Source of the DNA: Adiantum capillus-veneris
Lineage: Eukaryota > Streptophyta > Polypodiopsida > Polypodiales > Pteridaceae
Direction: 5' to 3'
DNA length: 64,000 bases
Assembly: GCA_014529385.2 (NCBI GenBank)
Contig: CM043969.1
Span: 36,947,922 to 37,011,921 of the forward strand
The notes under the pieces were generated by a model, which was not told the DNA's origin, did no database searches, and worked only from the letters and a program-made list of their open reading frames with translations. How positions within the stretch are numbered: the first letter of the stretch is position 1; each line of letters starts with the position of its first letter. Positions 1 through 11,384 of the stretch are shown here, in pieces. A program made the position numbers and the translations under genes.

Positions 1-5
1 CCCAA

Positions 6-1067
6 ATGAAATGGGAATGTATTAGCATGGACTTTATCACCGGGTTTCCTTCTGTCCAAGATGGCTATGATTCAATCATGGTCATAGTCGACTTGCTTAC
101 TAAAGTGGCTCACTTAATCCCAGTCAAGACAACCTTTACAGCTTCAGATATTGCTCGTCTATTTGTGAAGGAGGTTTTCCGAATTCATGGTTTACCCAAG
201 AGGATTGTCAGCGATTGTGATGCCAAGTTTACTTCAAAGTTTTGGGTATCATTGTTTCAAGCTATTGGAACCCAATTATGTTTTAGTACTGCTTATCATC
301 CTCAAACTGATGGACAAACTGAAAGAGTTAATCAAGTAATTGAAGACATCCTCAGAGCCTACTGCAATAGAGAACCTCCCAAGTGGATTCAATACCTACC
401 CTTGGTAGAGTATACATACAATTCCTCTACTCATAGAAGTATTGGAATGACACCTTTTAATGCTCTTTATGGTCAAGAATGTTTATCACCTCTTAACTTT
501 TCTGACCCCACTATAAGGGTAGAAGCCTCAAAGAAAATGCTTGAAGAAATGGAAGCTCAAACCAAAGCTATTCGAAGGGATATTCAAGCGGCTCAAGATC
601 GACAAAAGAAGTACGCCGACTTAAAAAGATCTAATCGGATTTTCAAAGAAGGTGACAAAGTTTTCTTATGAGTAAAGCCCAAAAAGAGCTATCTATCTCT
701 TGAAAGGTATAAGAAACTTAGCTACCGATATTGTGGACCTTATGAAATAATCAAGGTTGTAAGTGATCAAGCTTATAGACTAAAACTCCCTTCTCATCTC
801 AAAGTTCATGATGTATTTCATGTAAGTCTATTAAAACCTAATGTATATAACCCTGACCATGTCCTTGATGATGAGCAAATCATTTTACCTGCTCAAGATG
901 TTCTACAACTCCAACCTGATACTATCCTAAAAACTCGAAAGAGAAAGCTTAGGAATAGATCCATCAAAGAACATCTTATCTTATGGAAGGATTTCCCTAT
1001 AGAAGATGCTACTTGGGAAGATGAGACATCCCTTCTTAACGATTATCCTTCACTGTTCTTGAGATGA
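6..1067 (+). pseudogene. Ty3/gypsy chromovirus integrase core and chromodomain (3' end of pol)
   Basis: This is the C-terminal part of a retrotransposon polyprotein that integrates element DNA. The integrase core has D9, D70 and E106 (numbered from the first Met), with the usual 35-residue gap between the last two, and the PQTDGQTERVN block. A TGA at 669-671 interrupts the frame just after KVFL; the same frame then runs on to a TGA at 1065-1067. The distal part holds the conserved GPYEI and HVSLLKP blocks, then a chromodomain-like end (around WKDFP and ATWEDE), which marks chromoviruses. The TGA is probably a CGA-to-TGA change of an Arg codon. The 5' part of pol lies outside the window or is lost. 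Family call is firm; activity is excluded by the stop. Confidence 0.9.
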
Positions 1068-1083
1068 GGACATCTCAAATTCT

Positions 1084-1096
1084 AAGTTGGGGAGAT
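1084..1096 (+). other. polypurine tract of the chromovirus
   Basis: The purine-rich AAGTTGGGGAGAT directly precedes the LTR start TGTAAGG. This is where plus-strand DNA synthesis is primed in LTR elements. The same tract recurs at 1904-1916 before the second LTR copy. Confidence 0.65.
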
Positions 1097-1633
1097 TGTA
1101 AGGTCTCTACTTTCGAATTTCACATAAGTTCTATTACGCATTTGATTTTTTTTTAAAACCATCACTCATTATTTAAGATATTCGAGTTCAAATTATGAAT
1201 CGTAGGTTGAGGAAACCTAGAATTTAAAATTTACGCTACAAAATTTTGACATGTTTAGCTATATGAATCACTAACTAACTTATTGTAAGACTTATTTACT
1301 AATTGTAGAATTTTCTTTTACTACTGTAAAGTTAATATAAGATTGTAAAGTTTAACTTGAAAAATGTTAAGTAAATTATCATTAAGGAAATAAATAAAAT
1401 AATTATAAAGACAAAAGAATACACAGGGATGACAAATGAAGTCACATGGACTCACCTGGACTCACATAGGAGGGGACAAAGTGGGACACACTGTCACATG
1501 AGGGCTAGTCTTGACTAATCTCAATGAGGGGGGGCTGTGTGGCCTTATCTTTTGATGATAATGACAAATTGGTCAAGCTGATGGGTACCACAAGGGTACC
1601 AAAAATGCGGGTATGATTTTTGGGAAAAAAATA
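1097..1633 (+). repeat. truncated LTR of the chromovirus, copy 1
   Basis: Starts with TG right after the polypurine tract and matches the LTR beginning at 1917 nearly base for base, with small indels. It breaks off around 1633, before the TATA box that copy 2 has at 2497, so it is a 5' fragment of the LTR only. Confidence 0.75.
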
Positions 1634-1640
1634 ATTATTT

Positions 1641-1783
1641 AGCCAGATCGAAGATCGATCTTTGTAAATATTTTGGCTCCATGTAATCTGTTTAGTATCT
1701 TATCAATACGAGGAATTGGATATTTATTCTTGATGGTAACCTGATTTAAGCCCCTATAATCTATGCAAAGTCGAAGAGAGCCA
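1641..1783 (-). pseudogene. inverted fragment of a Ty3/gypsy reverse transcriptase
   Basis: Read on the minus strand this encodes the RT segment from [14 protein letters not shown] through the KIDLRSG block, which are conserved motifs of gypsy RT. It is open across its 140 bases. It lies in opposite orientation to the chromovirus sequences on both sides, joined at the right by a short shared CCATC. It is only a fragment, and both ends are abrupt. Confidence 0.8.
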
Positions 1784-1916
1784 TCAAAGAACATCTTATC
1801 TTATGGAAGGATTTCCCTATAGAAGATGCTACTTGGGAAGATGAGACATCCCTTCTTAAGGATTACCCTTCACTGTTCTTGAGATGAGGACATCTCAAAT
1901 TCTAAGTTGGGGAGAT
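1784..1916 (+). pseudogene. second copy of the chromodomain tail plus polypurine tract
   Basis: Repeats 958-1096 almost exactly: the end of the chromodomain (WKDFP, ATWEDE), the terminal TGA and the polypurine tract. It begins abruptly at the inverted RT fragment, so the element's 3' end exists twice in direct orientation within 1 kb. Confidence 0.8.
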
Positions 1917-2640
1917 TGTAAGGTCTTTACTTTCGAATTTCACACAAGTTCTACTACGCATTTGAATTTTTTTAAAACCATCACTCATTATTTAAGATGT
2001 TCGAGTTCAAATTATGAAATGTAGGTTGAGAAAACTTAGAATTTAAAATTTACGCTTGACATGTTTAGATATATGAATCACTAACTAACTTATTGCAAGA
2101 CTTATTTACTAATTGTAGAATTTTCTTTTACTACTGTAAAGTTTAACTTTAAAATGTAAAGTAAATTATCATTAAGGAAATAAATAAAGTAATTATAAAG
2201 ACAAAAGAATACACAGGGATGACAAATGAAGGCACATAGACTCACATAGGAGGGAACAAAGTGGGACACACTGTCACATGAGGGGAGAGGCTAGTCTTGA
2301 CTAATCTTAATGAGGGGGGGCTGTGTGGCCTTATCTTTTTGATGATAATGACAAATTGGTCAATCTGATGGGTACCACAAGGGTAGCAAAAACGCGGGTA
2401 TGATTTTTGGGGAAAAAAATTATTTTTTTTAAAAAAATTTTAAAAAATTAAAAAATATTTTCTTTTGGGAAAAAAAGTTGGACGTTTTCTTTTCTGCTAT
2501 AAATAGAGCATCCATGCTCACACTTTAGACATAGAGATTGCCTCTATAGCGCTCACGAAGTGCTGCCACTTATCTTAGAGAGAAGGCGTCCACAAACCAC
2601 TAAGAGAGCAAAAACTCTAGTGGACTAATAAGGTGCGTAT
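1917..2640 (+). repeat. chromovirus LTR, copy 2 (right boundary uncertain)
   Basis: Starts TGTAAGG after the polypurine tract, repeats copy 1 for about 500 bases and continues into an AT-rich stretch and a TATA box. I could not place the 3' end: no clear CA end followed by a primer-binding site was found, so 2640 is a nominal limit. Confidence 0.6.
2497..2506 (+). promoter_or_regulatory. LTR TATA box
   Basis: CTATAAATAG lies in AT-rich DNA about 580 bases into LTR copy 2 and is followed by a GC-richer transcribed-leader-like stretch. This is the usual place for the RNA polymerase II promoter of an LTR. Confidence 0.65.
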
Positions 2641-2649
2641 TAATTGATA

Positions 2650-3070
2650 ATTCAATTAACTTTAAGAATGATGTATGTGTGATATCTCCTACTCTAATCT
2701 CTCTAATAGATTAGTAAGATTCAATTAGCTATGTGTGTGTGTGTGTGTGTGTGTGATATCTCTTACTCTAATCTCTCTAATAGATTAGTAAGATTCAATT
2801 AGCTATGTGTGTGTGCGTGCTATCTCTTACTCTAATTTCTCTAATAGATTAGTAAGATTCAATTAGTTTTAAGAAGGATATGTCTATGTGCGTGGCTATC
2901 CCTTACTTTAATTTCTCTAATAGATTAGTAATATTCAATTAGCTTTAGAAAAGGATGTGTGTGTGTTCTCTTTTACTGTAATCTTCTAATGGATTAGTAA
3001 GATTCAATTAACTTTAGAAAAGATGTGTGTGTATGTTTTCTCTTACTCTTATCTCTCTAAGTATACCTAC
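2650..3070 (+). repeat. tandem repeat, about six units of 65-75 bp
   Basis: The core ATAGATTAGTAAGATTCAAT is repeated, each copy preceded by a TCTCTTACTCTAATCTCTCT-like segment and followed by a TG-rich spacer of variable length. The last units are more diverged. It lies downstream of the LTR TATA box, so it would be in the element leader if transcribed. Confidence 0.85.
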
Positions 3071-3513
3071 TCTCTAGTTAACACATCTTTACTATTAACT
3101 TATGCATAGTTAATTGAAAGTTAATACATAAGAGAACTCATAATATTCTTATTATACATGATGAAATTATCATTCAACAATTTTATTGTCAATTAGATTA
3201 AGTAGAATTTTGAATAATACTAAAAATTGATTTAGTTGAAGTATAGAAATGGAAGTTAGAATTGGATTAGAAATGTCATGCATAAAAGTAATGCAGTCTT
3301 AAACTTTCACTCGTAGTTTACACACTTAATTTTTGATTAATTACGATTAGCAAATATTTGATGTATAGAAATTAGATGTAGAACAACAACACTAAGTGTG
3401 AATCCGAGTTGGCGAGGGTTCAAATTACAGACTCTCTTTGGAAACAAGGAGATTACTAGGGAAATTGACCAATTTAAAGTTCTAAGTGTATAACATAAGT
3501 GTAGTACAAAAAA

Positions 3514-3708
3514 ATGGCTCCAAAGCATGCTCGAACACAAGGCGCTAATGATCATGAAGCCGGTACAAGTAACGAGGGAACTCCTGCGGAACATGCTATG
3601 TCCCCACCAATCGGATCAATCGAAGCTATGGTACAGGTTAGTATTGTAGTTTCAAGTTATGCATCATTGCATATGCGAGACCATAGGAATATATTATTTA
3701 CCTTATGA
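3514..3708 (+). pseudogene. possible gag N-terminus of a Ty3/gypsy element
   Basis: Opens with MAPKHARTQG, like the basic starts of many plant gypsy Gag proteins, about 1 kb downstream of an LTR promoter on the same strand. The frame closes at 3706-3708. No zinc knuckle or other Gag motif follows, so the rest of gag is lost or replaced. The call rests on position and the first residues only. Confidence 0.35.
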
Positions 3709-3885
3709 AAAAAAACTACGGACCAAAACCAAGGGGCTTAACCCCAAGAAACTCGGCATATGTTTGATAAGTAGGAAACATTGTCTAGTTAAACTGGTTT
3801 CTATAGGAAAGAATGTTTGTCCAAAACCTTTGGTATGGTTTCTCTCAAGTCTCTCTACTTATTAGCACTGGCATTATGTGGCAGT

Positions 3886-4048
3886 TGCCGAGAGGTGAGA
3901 TGAAGCCCAGGATGGCACCGCTGATGCTGTGGTGGGAGTACACCCAGATTAGCCCAGCTGGATACTGCAATTTTGTTTTGCCGTGGCGTGAGGATGACAC
4001 CCAGATTGGCACCGTTGTTGCTGTGGTGGGAGTACATCCAGATTAGCA
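3886..4048 (+). repeat. two-copy tandem repeat, about 93 bp
   Basis: The segment around GGCACCGCTGATGCTGTGG (from 3911) recurs 93 bases later with a few substitutions (from 4004). I do not recognise a function. Confidence 0.75.
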
Positions 4049-4779
4049 CAACGAGTACTTGTCGAGCGGTATGGGACGCTCATGAGGACAAGGGTTTTTA
4101 TAAATAATGTATATACCGATCGGACATAATAGCGCCAGTATAGATTCTTGAGTGAACCTAATCCAAGGGTTGTTGGTTTAAAATTGGACGACTTCTTGTT
4201 TGACTATTGTTTGTAATACTGTTTGAAGGGCTGTTTTAACGAACCGGTATCATAAATAAAGTAAAGGAACATGTATGTTTAAACAGTGTGGTAGTAATTA
4301 GATAACAAAAGAAGGGTGAGTGTGGTGTGGAAAGTGAGAGAATGATACCTCGACGGTATCATTCTATGGACGGGTGGACCCGATGAGTCGAGTAACTTTT
4401 CAACGCTAGAATTCTTTTTTATTAGTCATAAATCTTAAAAGAGACAAACCTTGGCGGCTGTGCTTCTGAAACATGGGGGAAAAAGCGCACAGGTTGGTCA
4501 CTCTAAGATTTATACTTCTAGGTATAATTGATTATAGATAGTTTTTAGATAGGTTTATGGTGGTCATGCTCCGCCATAGCGAGATAGGACCAATCCTTCA
4601 CTAACGGTTCATGCCCGTGGCTACGTAGTAGCTAAGGCAATGTCCGTTGGTTTTTCTTTTTCAGGATTGGAGACCTTTCAAAGGTACTCCGCTCCTCTCA
4701 AAAAGAGGCAGGGACCTCACACAAAAAGTATTTTCAGACCTCTCCTATGATGCAACAGATGAGTTAGAAGAACACTCAA
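4049..4779. other. non-coding stretch with one short hairpin
   Basis: No convincing reading frame. It contains a perfect 11-bp inverted repeat (4339-4349 and 4355-4365, five-base loop) and a GATGAG sequence shortly after it. Otherwise I see nothing assignable. Confidence 0.5.
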
Positions 4780-5839
4780 CTACCTCAGATTGTCTCACTC
4801 TGTCGATTTACACGTAATCGTATTGGCTCTAGTGGTAGGCGAGTGTGCGTACCCATGGTAGACCCTGCATGTAAATCCCGCAAACTACTCTGTATGGTCT
4901 GCAAAGCTCCATGAAGCATCATGCTAGTGTCAGTCATCGTATGACTGACTATCCCTGCTGTAAATGCTCCCATGCAGAAGCTAGATCGAGCCTTGACACT
5001 AATAAGTCACACTGGAGATGCCAAACGCTAACAAAATCTGCACAAACCTGGTTGTGGGCGCTTTCCCTACGCTATCTGAAATCACTACATCATTAGGACT
5101 ACCCATCATGTATGAACGTGTCAACATCGACACTAGGGAAGCTACGTCTCTCTCACCCATAGGCAAAATTGTGCATCTGGGTACAACTCATCAGCCTCTA
5201 ACATGAGCATATCAAAGAACTCCATATCTGACAGCTCTAATTGTGTTTCTAGGGACAAGACCTTCTCTACCTCTACCTACATAAAGTCTAGCAACACCTG
5301 TTCTGTCTCACTAGAGCATTATTGCTCTAGCTTTGTTTCTACAGAGTCTACTAGCACGTCGTGCACAACTAAATTCTCTGTCTCATGAGCAGGGTGGAGC
5401 TCACCTGCAAAAGAGACACATCTCGTCTCTCTCTCAAAGCATGCCAGCAACAAAGTCAAGACTACATCTTCTTGAACCTCAGATACATGTAATAGGATAT
5501 ACCATGCCTCTAAGGGCTCCTGTGGAAATCACTAATGAACTGCAATGCATCTGGAATGACGGATTTCTAAGAAGTATCTGACAACCAAACTCTTCTCATT
5601 GTCTTGCTAAGATCAAGCTCTATCTCCAGCTGAGGAACATAGTGCACATGCCGTAGCATGTGTGATGCACCACTAGGCAAAGACAAACAAACGTCTCTTG
5701 CACCCTCTATGTCAAACATCTCTTGCACCCTCTATGTCAAACGTCGGACCATCGGCCAAGTGCACACAGCCAAGTCTCCCACTAGAAAATGTGTTGAACC
5801 ACTCATGACATGGTATAACATGGAAAGCAACATTGCTAT
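4780..5839 (-). pseudogene. Ty1/copia remnant: protease distal half and downstream DNA (left part of split element)
   Basis: Minus-strand reading from 5839 leftward continues the protease begun at the right end of the Tat element (19427): it shows a HVIP-type block after the active site, then an LADG block and a HVHYVPQL block typical of copia protease. A 25-bp tandem duplication (5694-5743) breaks the frame. Further left, minus-strand frames stay partly open (for example 5130-5400) with several stops and no motif I recognise. The insertion and the duplication leave it non-functional. Confidence 0.7.
5694..5743. repeat. 25-bp tandem duplication inside the copia protease remnant
   Basis: Two adjacent 25-base units differ at one base. 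25 is not a multiple of three, so the duplication shifts the protease frame. Confidence 0.9.
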
Positions 5840-6052
5840 TGACAGGAGCAAAGCGAACCCCGAACCCCCGACGGCCTCTAAAACACCGCGGACCGAATGG
5901 AGCGCCTCGAGCCTGTCATGGTAAAGCAAACAGGGGCACCACCTAGCTTCAGCAGCTAGGACCCAAACAACACACCACCATAACAAAGTTTTCATCCAAG
6001 AGAGATGGATGCTTGGGAGCAATGATGAAGAGGAAAGGGAATGAGATCAAGT

Positions 6053-6090
<38 letters not shown>

Positions 6091-7408
6091 GGGAGGGGTT
6101 ATAGCGGCTTAGTACTTAGGCACCACAAAAGGATGGCGAATCCGCACACCCTTCACACATACACAAGCTCACTCCAAACACAAGACTAGGTGGAGATTCC
6201 GCACACCTCACATGGGCAAAACATTGCAAGAAAACATACTCACAAAACCTCAAACTTTATTTAGAGAATAAGGCGATGAAATGGGGAGCATAGGGTAGGG
6301 GAATGAGAAGGGAGAGCGTGGTAGAGCACATGGCGGATAGGCGGGAGTTGATGGCGAAGACTCACACGAGGGTTATGGCCATCATCCTTCATTTAGTTGC
6401 CCTTCATCTTCCATATCCAAGGGTGTAGAGGTCATGCTCAAGACAAGCATGGTGATTGCGGTGATGGTGATGGTGTGGGTGTGTGTGTGTGCACTAGGCA
6501 CACACAGTGCATAGTGTGTTCTTTGGTGATGTTGTGTGTGTATTTAGTGTGATGGTGACCCCTCTTTATATAGGGGAGGAGGGGGGAGGAATTCTAGAAT
6601 TTAGAAATGAAGAAATCATTATCTACATAGGCCATGTGACTGTGGGCCCCACTTGTCTGGCTGTGTGTATATGTGCCAGAACAGCAGTCTCATGAGAGAG
6701 AGACTAAGAGAGAGAGATGGGTTGATGAAAAAAAGTGAGAGGTGACATGGAGAATAAAGTAATTATAAGAGGGGAGAGAGGGGAGTGTGTTTAGAGGTGA
6801 ATCTGTGTGCAGATGTGTGTGAACACAAGAAAAATCAGGTAACCATCGGGTGGGGATGGGTCTGTGGGCACATTTTTCAGTGAAACTGAGTGTGTGTGAG
6901 TGTGGGGGAGGTTATTTAGCTACAAGACAAGAGACATGGCGCCCTTTAGAGAGAGAGGGGGGTATTTGGGTCATGGGATATGATAGGAGAGAGAAAGAGG
7001 GGGTGGGGTATACTATTTTTGGAAGATAGGGTAAGTTGCATGTGAGTTAGGGTGCATTATTGGTGAGTTATAATGCATTATTGGTGAGAGGTGGGGTAGC
7101 TTGAATGGAGAGAGAAAGGAGAAAGGACAAGGGGAAGAGAGAGGGGGTTGACCTTTTGAGTGGAGGAGAGAAAAAGGGACACCCGGCGGGGCAACAGTGA
7201 AGAAAAAGGAGGCAAGGTGGGGATGGGCTACCCCGCAGGCATGAGGTGGCCCATTTTACCTTTCTTATATATTTACATAATCATACTTTATTTTTTTTTC
7301 TTACTTTTTCCAATGCCTTTTATCACTCCCTCCCTAAGAGGGGGTTTTCATGGGGTGGGGACGAGAGAAGAGGGGTATGGGAGCTTGGCTTGTGAAAAGC
7401 CCCCATCA
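5840..7408 (-). repeat. Tat element 3' LTR
   Basis: 1569 bases, TGACAGG...CCATCA. It aligns with 17835-19426. Indels include the length of a GA microsatellite (about 6053-6087 here). Between the genes and the outer boundary it also holds GT- and GA-rich purine stretches and the promoter TATA. By eye only a few percent of positions differ between the two LTRs. Confidence 0.93.
6564..6573 (-). promoter_or_regulatory. TATA box in the 3' LTR
   Basis: The minus strand reads CTATATAAAG, a near-ideal plant TATA box, conserved in the other LTR at 18583-18592. In this copy transcription would run out of the element leftward. Confidence 0.7.
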
Positions 7409-7425
7409 TTAGCCCTCCCCTTTTG
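7409..7425 (-). other. Tat polypurine tract
   Basis: The minus strand reads AAAAGGGGAGGGCTAA immediately before the 3' LTR, between the integrase stop codon and the LTR. Confidence 0.8.
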
Positions 7426-7436
7426 GCTAGAGGCAT

Positions 7437-8774
7437 TCATGTCTCTAGCTCATCTGTTTGATCATTATCGTCGGAGGTGGCGGCTGATGGTGTGTCCTCA
7501 TCTGGAATGTCAATTGGTGGAGTCTGGTCAAATCGAAGAAAATAAGGTTTAAGTCGCCAACCATTTACCCTGGTTTTATGAAGTTTTCCATCAGCCTCCA
7601 TAAGTTGGTAGCTTCCATTGGCATACTTTTTCCTAACGATGAAAGGACCTTCCCATCGGAGTAGGAGTTTCTTATCCTTGCGCGTGTCGAAGCGATTGTC
7701 ATAGCGGAGCACCAACATTCCTTTCTTCAATTCTTTTTTCCGGAGATGCTCGTTAAAACTAAGCCGTCTATGCTCTGCTTCTGCTGCATAATAATTTATT
7801 GCTTCTTCTCTGTCCAGCTGCAGTCTTTCCAAGTTGATGATGTGATCTCTCAAATGCATGTTGGGCTGTTGAAGCTGGCTTGCCATTACTCTGAGACTTT
7901 GTAGTTGCACTTCAATGGGCAAGATTGCTTCCTTACCAAATACTAGATGATACGGTGTGAATCCCAAGGATGTACGAAATGAAGTTCTGTAGGCCCATAA
8001 AGCTGGTAGTAGATACTTATCCCAGTCTCCAGGGTGATTGTTTACCTGCTTGGTAATAATTTTAGAAACCATTCCATTTACCTTTTCAACTAGGCCATTA
8101 CATTGAGGGTAATATGGTAAAGAGTGCCTCCTTGTAATGCCCAATTTTTGCATTAATTCTCCTACCAAGTCTGCTCTGAAACCTGGCCCTCTATTAGAGA
8201 TGATCTCTAAAGGTGTGCCAAACCTACAGCATATGTGCTCGTAGATAAATTTAGCTACCTCTACCGCTGTGATTCTAGTGGTGGCTGTAGCCTCTACCCA
8301 TCTAGTCATGTAGTCAACCCCCATGATAATGTAGAATTTTCCTGAGTTGGCCCCAGGTAATGGTCTAATGGCATTGATACCCCATTTTTCAAATGGGCCA
8401 TACGAGAGAATAGGTGCCTGTGGTTCAGGCATAAGTGACCTAGTGCCGGCCTTTTGACACAACTTACACGTTTTGCACCAGTGGTGTACATCACGGTTGA
8501 GGCTAGGCCATATGAAACCTGCCTGCAAGATTTTCCTACTTGTTATGTCTAGGGCAAAGTGACCACCACAAACCCCGTCATGACAACTAGAAATTACTCC
8601 CGTGATTTCCTCAGAGAGAGGGACCTTCCTGAGTATTTGGTCCTTACCCTTACAGTACAAACCGTCATTGATGAGTCGATACCTTGTGGCCTTCCGCGTC
8701 AGCCATTGCTTCTGTCCCTTTGTTAAATATGATGGGCATTCCCCTGTTTCCAAAAAATGCATGATGTCAGGCAA
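7437..8774 (-). pseudogene. Tat copy A integrase
   Basis: Integrase that joins element DNA to the genome. The N-terminal zinc finger is present (H65, H72, C103, C106). The catalytic core should carry D-D-E, but both Asp codons are Asn: N134 in WGIN (codon 8373-8375) and N194 in SNRG (codon 8193-8195); only E230 remains. Copy B still has Asp at both places. After the core comes the basic C-terminal domain and an acidic tail ending at 7437. Upstream it is in the same frame as the RT part and is separated from it only by a TAA (8787-8789). A protein from this frame would be expected to lack strand-transfer activity. Confidence 0.92.
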
Positions 8775-8786
8775 GGCATCACTTCC

Positions 8787-10970
8787 TTAAAATAGAGGGA
8801 GCTTTAGTTGTATTGCTCCAACCACCACTTCCTGTAGTCTTTCACTTGCTAGGGCATCTGTTTCTTGGTTTTGAGCCCTTGGGATATGGTGTATTTGAAC
8901 TTCTTCAAACTTGCCCAACAAGGTTTTTACACCACTTAAGTGAGTTCTTAAACTAGGATTCTTGCATGTCCATGCTCCATTTACTTGCCTTACCAGAAGT
9001 AGAGCATCCCCAAATACATTAAGGCGTTGTCCACCTTGTGAGACGCACCATTGTAGACCCTTGGTTAGTGCTGCATACTCAGCTTCATTGTTAGAATGTG
9101 AATCTAACAATTGGCCCAACGAAAATACCTTTGTCCCTTTGTCATCAAAGACCACTATGTCTGCAGCTGCTTTGTCGGACGCTCGCTTGTAGGCTCCATC
9201 AAAGTAGAGAGAGTATGCTCCTTCTACCATCGGTGGTACTGGAGGTAATCGGACTTCTCTTTCCTTAGATTGCTTCTCCTTCCCTTCAAAGACTTGGTAG
9301 GTCATGAGTCCCCCCAAACTTGCCCTTGTCGTGCTTTCTACCTGTACCGTGTAGTCAAACTCTTGCACACGAACTAGCCATTTAGTAATTCTAGCAGACA
9401 CATCCATGTGTTGTACAACATAGGGAAATATTTCATCCGTGGTTAGAATCACAAATTGCATAGGCAGCAAATATGACCTAAACTTTGTAGTTGCAAATCT
9501 AAGAGCTAGGACTAAGTGTTCCACATGGGTGAAACCTTTCTCTCCTGCTGTCATCATTCGACTAGAGAAGTAGATTGGCCTCATGAAAGATGTCGTCGTA
9601 TCCTTTTGGAGTAGCACAGCCCCCGATGAGTCGTCACCAACACTTGAGGTGACATAGAATTTTTCATCCCACTTAGGTGGTGAGATAGTTGGCAGAGTGG
9701 CTAAGACCTCCTTTACCTTGTTGTAGTGATGTTCGCTTTCCTTGTCCCAAGTGAAAGTTGATCTTTGAGTGAGTTGTTGCAGTGGTAGAACAAGTTGTGA
9801 TAGTAGAAGTATGAATCTACTTAAGTACCTCACCTTCTGTAGAAAAAAGACCAGCTGACGTGCGGTCGTTGGTGAAGGTAGGGCTATGAGTGCGGACACC
9901 TTACTTGGGTCGGTGTTGATACCTCTTGCTGAAATTTCATGGCCTAGTAGAATGACTTTACTCTCCCCAATGTGACATTGATCCACATTTAATTGCCCAC
10001 CTAGGCTCTGCAACCTGGCCAAACATTCAGTTACCTTTTCTAAATGTGAAATACGGGAGCTATATATACAAAAATCATCAATGAACACTCTTATGGATGT
10101 TCCAAAGAACGGTTGAAAAACATATGTGACATATCTTTGGAATGTGGCAGGTGCATTTGTGAGACCAAATGGCATAACCCTGTTTGCAAAACAACCCCAT
10201 GGCGTGATAAAAGTGGTTTTTAGCTGATCTTCCAAGTCTATGCGTATTTGAAAGTATCTAGAATAACCATCACAGACGGTATAGCATTCAAAACCCGCTA
10301 CTTCATTCAGAATTTCATCCAAGAAAGGGAGAGGAAAGTGGTCTCTCTTTGTAGCTGCATTTAGTGGTTTGTAGTCAACACAGACCCTCCACTTACCATT
10401 CTTTTTAGGCGTCACCACTACGGGTGACACCCATTCTGAGTTTTCTACAGGATAGATGAATCCCGACTCCAGCAGTTTCCTTACCTCGGCCAAGAGTGCC
10501 TTTTCTTGTATGACCCTCAGTCGTTGTAGCTTTTGCACAACTCGTTTTACCCCTTCCTTCAGCTTAATATGATGTTCCACCACTGTAATGCCTGTGGTTC
10601 TTTCATAGTTGTCAATGAACAGGTTAGGAAATCCCATCAACATTTGCAAAAAACTATCTTTCTCCTCAAGTGTTAATTCCGTAGACAACATACCCTTCAA
10701 CCTACTTCCTCCTAGGCCATGTGATTTGCTCTCCTCTTCATTGGGTTTCCCTTTTGGTGATTGATCACCAGTTTTGCTTACCCTTTGTGGATCCTTCATA
10801 ATGATACCCATCACATCAATGGAACTGTCACATTCGTCGGTGGATGTGGTCTCCTCCTCAGAACTGGAAGATTCGCTAGTGGTTTCATCTGCCAATGTTT
10901 CCAGATTCATTTGCTTCTGCTTGCCAATCCTCATGTCGTAGTAGATTGTCTCCCCTTTCTTACCGGTCAT
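8787..10970 (-). pseudogene. Tat copy A reverse transcriptase, RNase H and archaeal-type second RNase H
   Basis: About 727 residues. RT fingers and palm span roughly residues 140-310: WVSPVVV, then D234 in CDGY and the FIDD active site (D298, D299). A Ty3-type RNase H follows. Near the C-terminus is a second RNase H with LYFDGA, NNEAEYAAL, a GDA block and a DALA block; a second RNase H of this kind is the mark of Tat elements. The first 90 residues, rich in Ser, Glu and Lys, link protease to RT. The listed start is just an internal Met after the upstream TAG (10995-10997); the true frame continues from protease. It ends at TAA 8787-8789, where copy B has CAA. Confidence 0.93.
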
Positions 10971-10994
10971 GCGTAGAAGGGCAGTACCCCAGCC

Positions 10995-11372
10995 CTATTT
11001 TGCCTTCATGGACATCAACCATGGCCTTCCCAAAATTAGTGGATAGCCCTCCCCCTTAGTAGGCATTACAAAAACATCTATCTCTACCTCAGTGTTGAAA
11101 GCTTTGATTTTCACGGCACTTACCACACCCACACACTTTACTTTTGCGTTGTTTGCCAACTTTGCCTTGCATGGAGAAGTTCTGTCAACCTCGAGCCCTA
11201 ATCGAAGCATCATAGCTTCGCTTATTACAGTGATTTGTGCACCTCCATCAATGTAGGTATTTCCAACCCTCTTTCCTTTTATGTTTACGTTGACAATTGG
11301 AAGGATGTCATCCATGTTGCATCCCGAAATTGCTCCGGCTACCTTTGTTTTGGAGCGTCTTGTACTTACCAT
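10995..11372 (-). pseudogene. Tat copy A aspartic protease
   Basis: Retroviral-type aspartic protease that would mature Gag-Pol. The active-site region reads YIDGGAQ, with DGG where many retroelements have DSG or DTG; the flap and the LILGRPWL block follow. It lies in the same frame as gag (stop TGA 11385-11387 between) and RT (stop TAG 10995-10997 between). Copy B has CGA and CAG at these two places, so both stops are C-to-T changes on the coding strand. Confidence 0.9.
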
Positions 11373-11384
11373 TTTAGACCATTG

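Noticed and set aside
3395-3440. tRNA-like GGGTTCAAATTAC near a GAGTTGGCGAGG
   Set aside because: Only a B-box-like word; no A box or cloverleaf at the right distance.
3337-3594. 85-codon minus-strand frame
   Set aside because: Antisense to the possible gag start, with no motif.
4339-4400. Hairpin followed by GATGAG, reminiscent of a hammerhead ribozyme as in retrozymes
   Set aside because: The CTGATGAG core is not exact and I could not find the matching GAAA and cleavage-site parts in a consistent fold.
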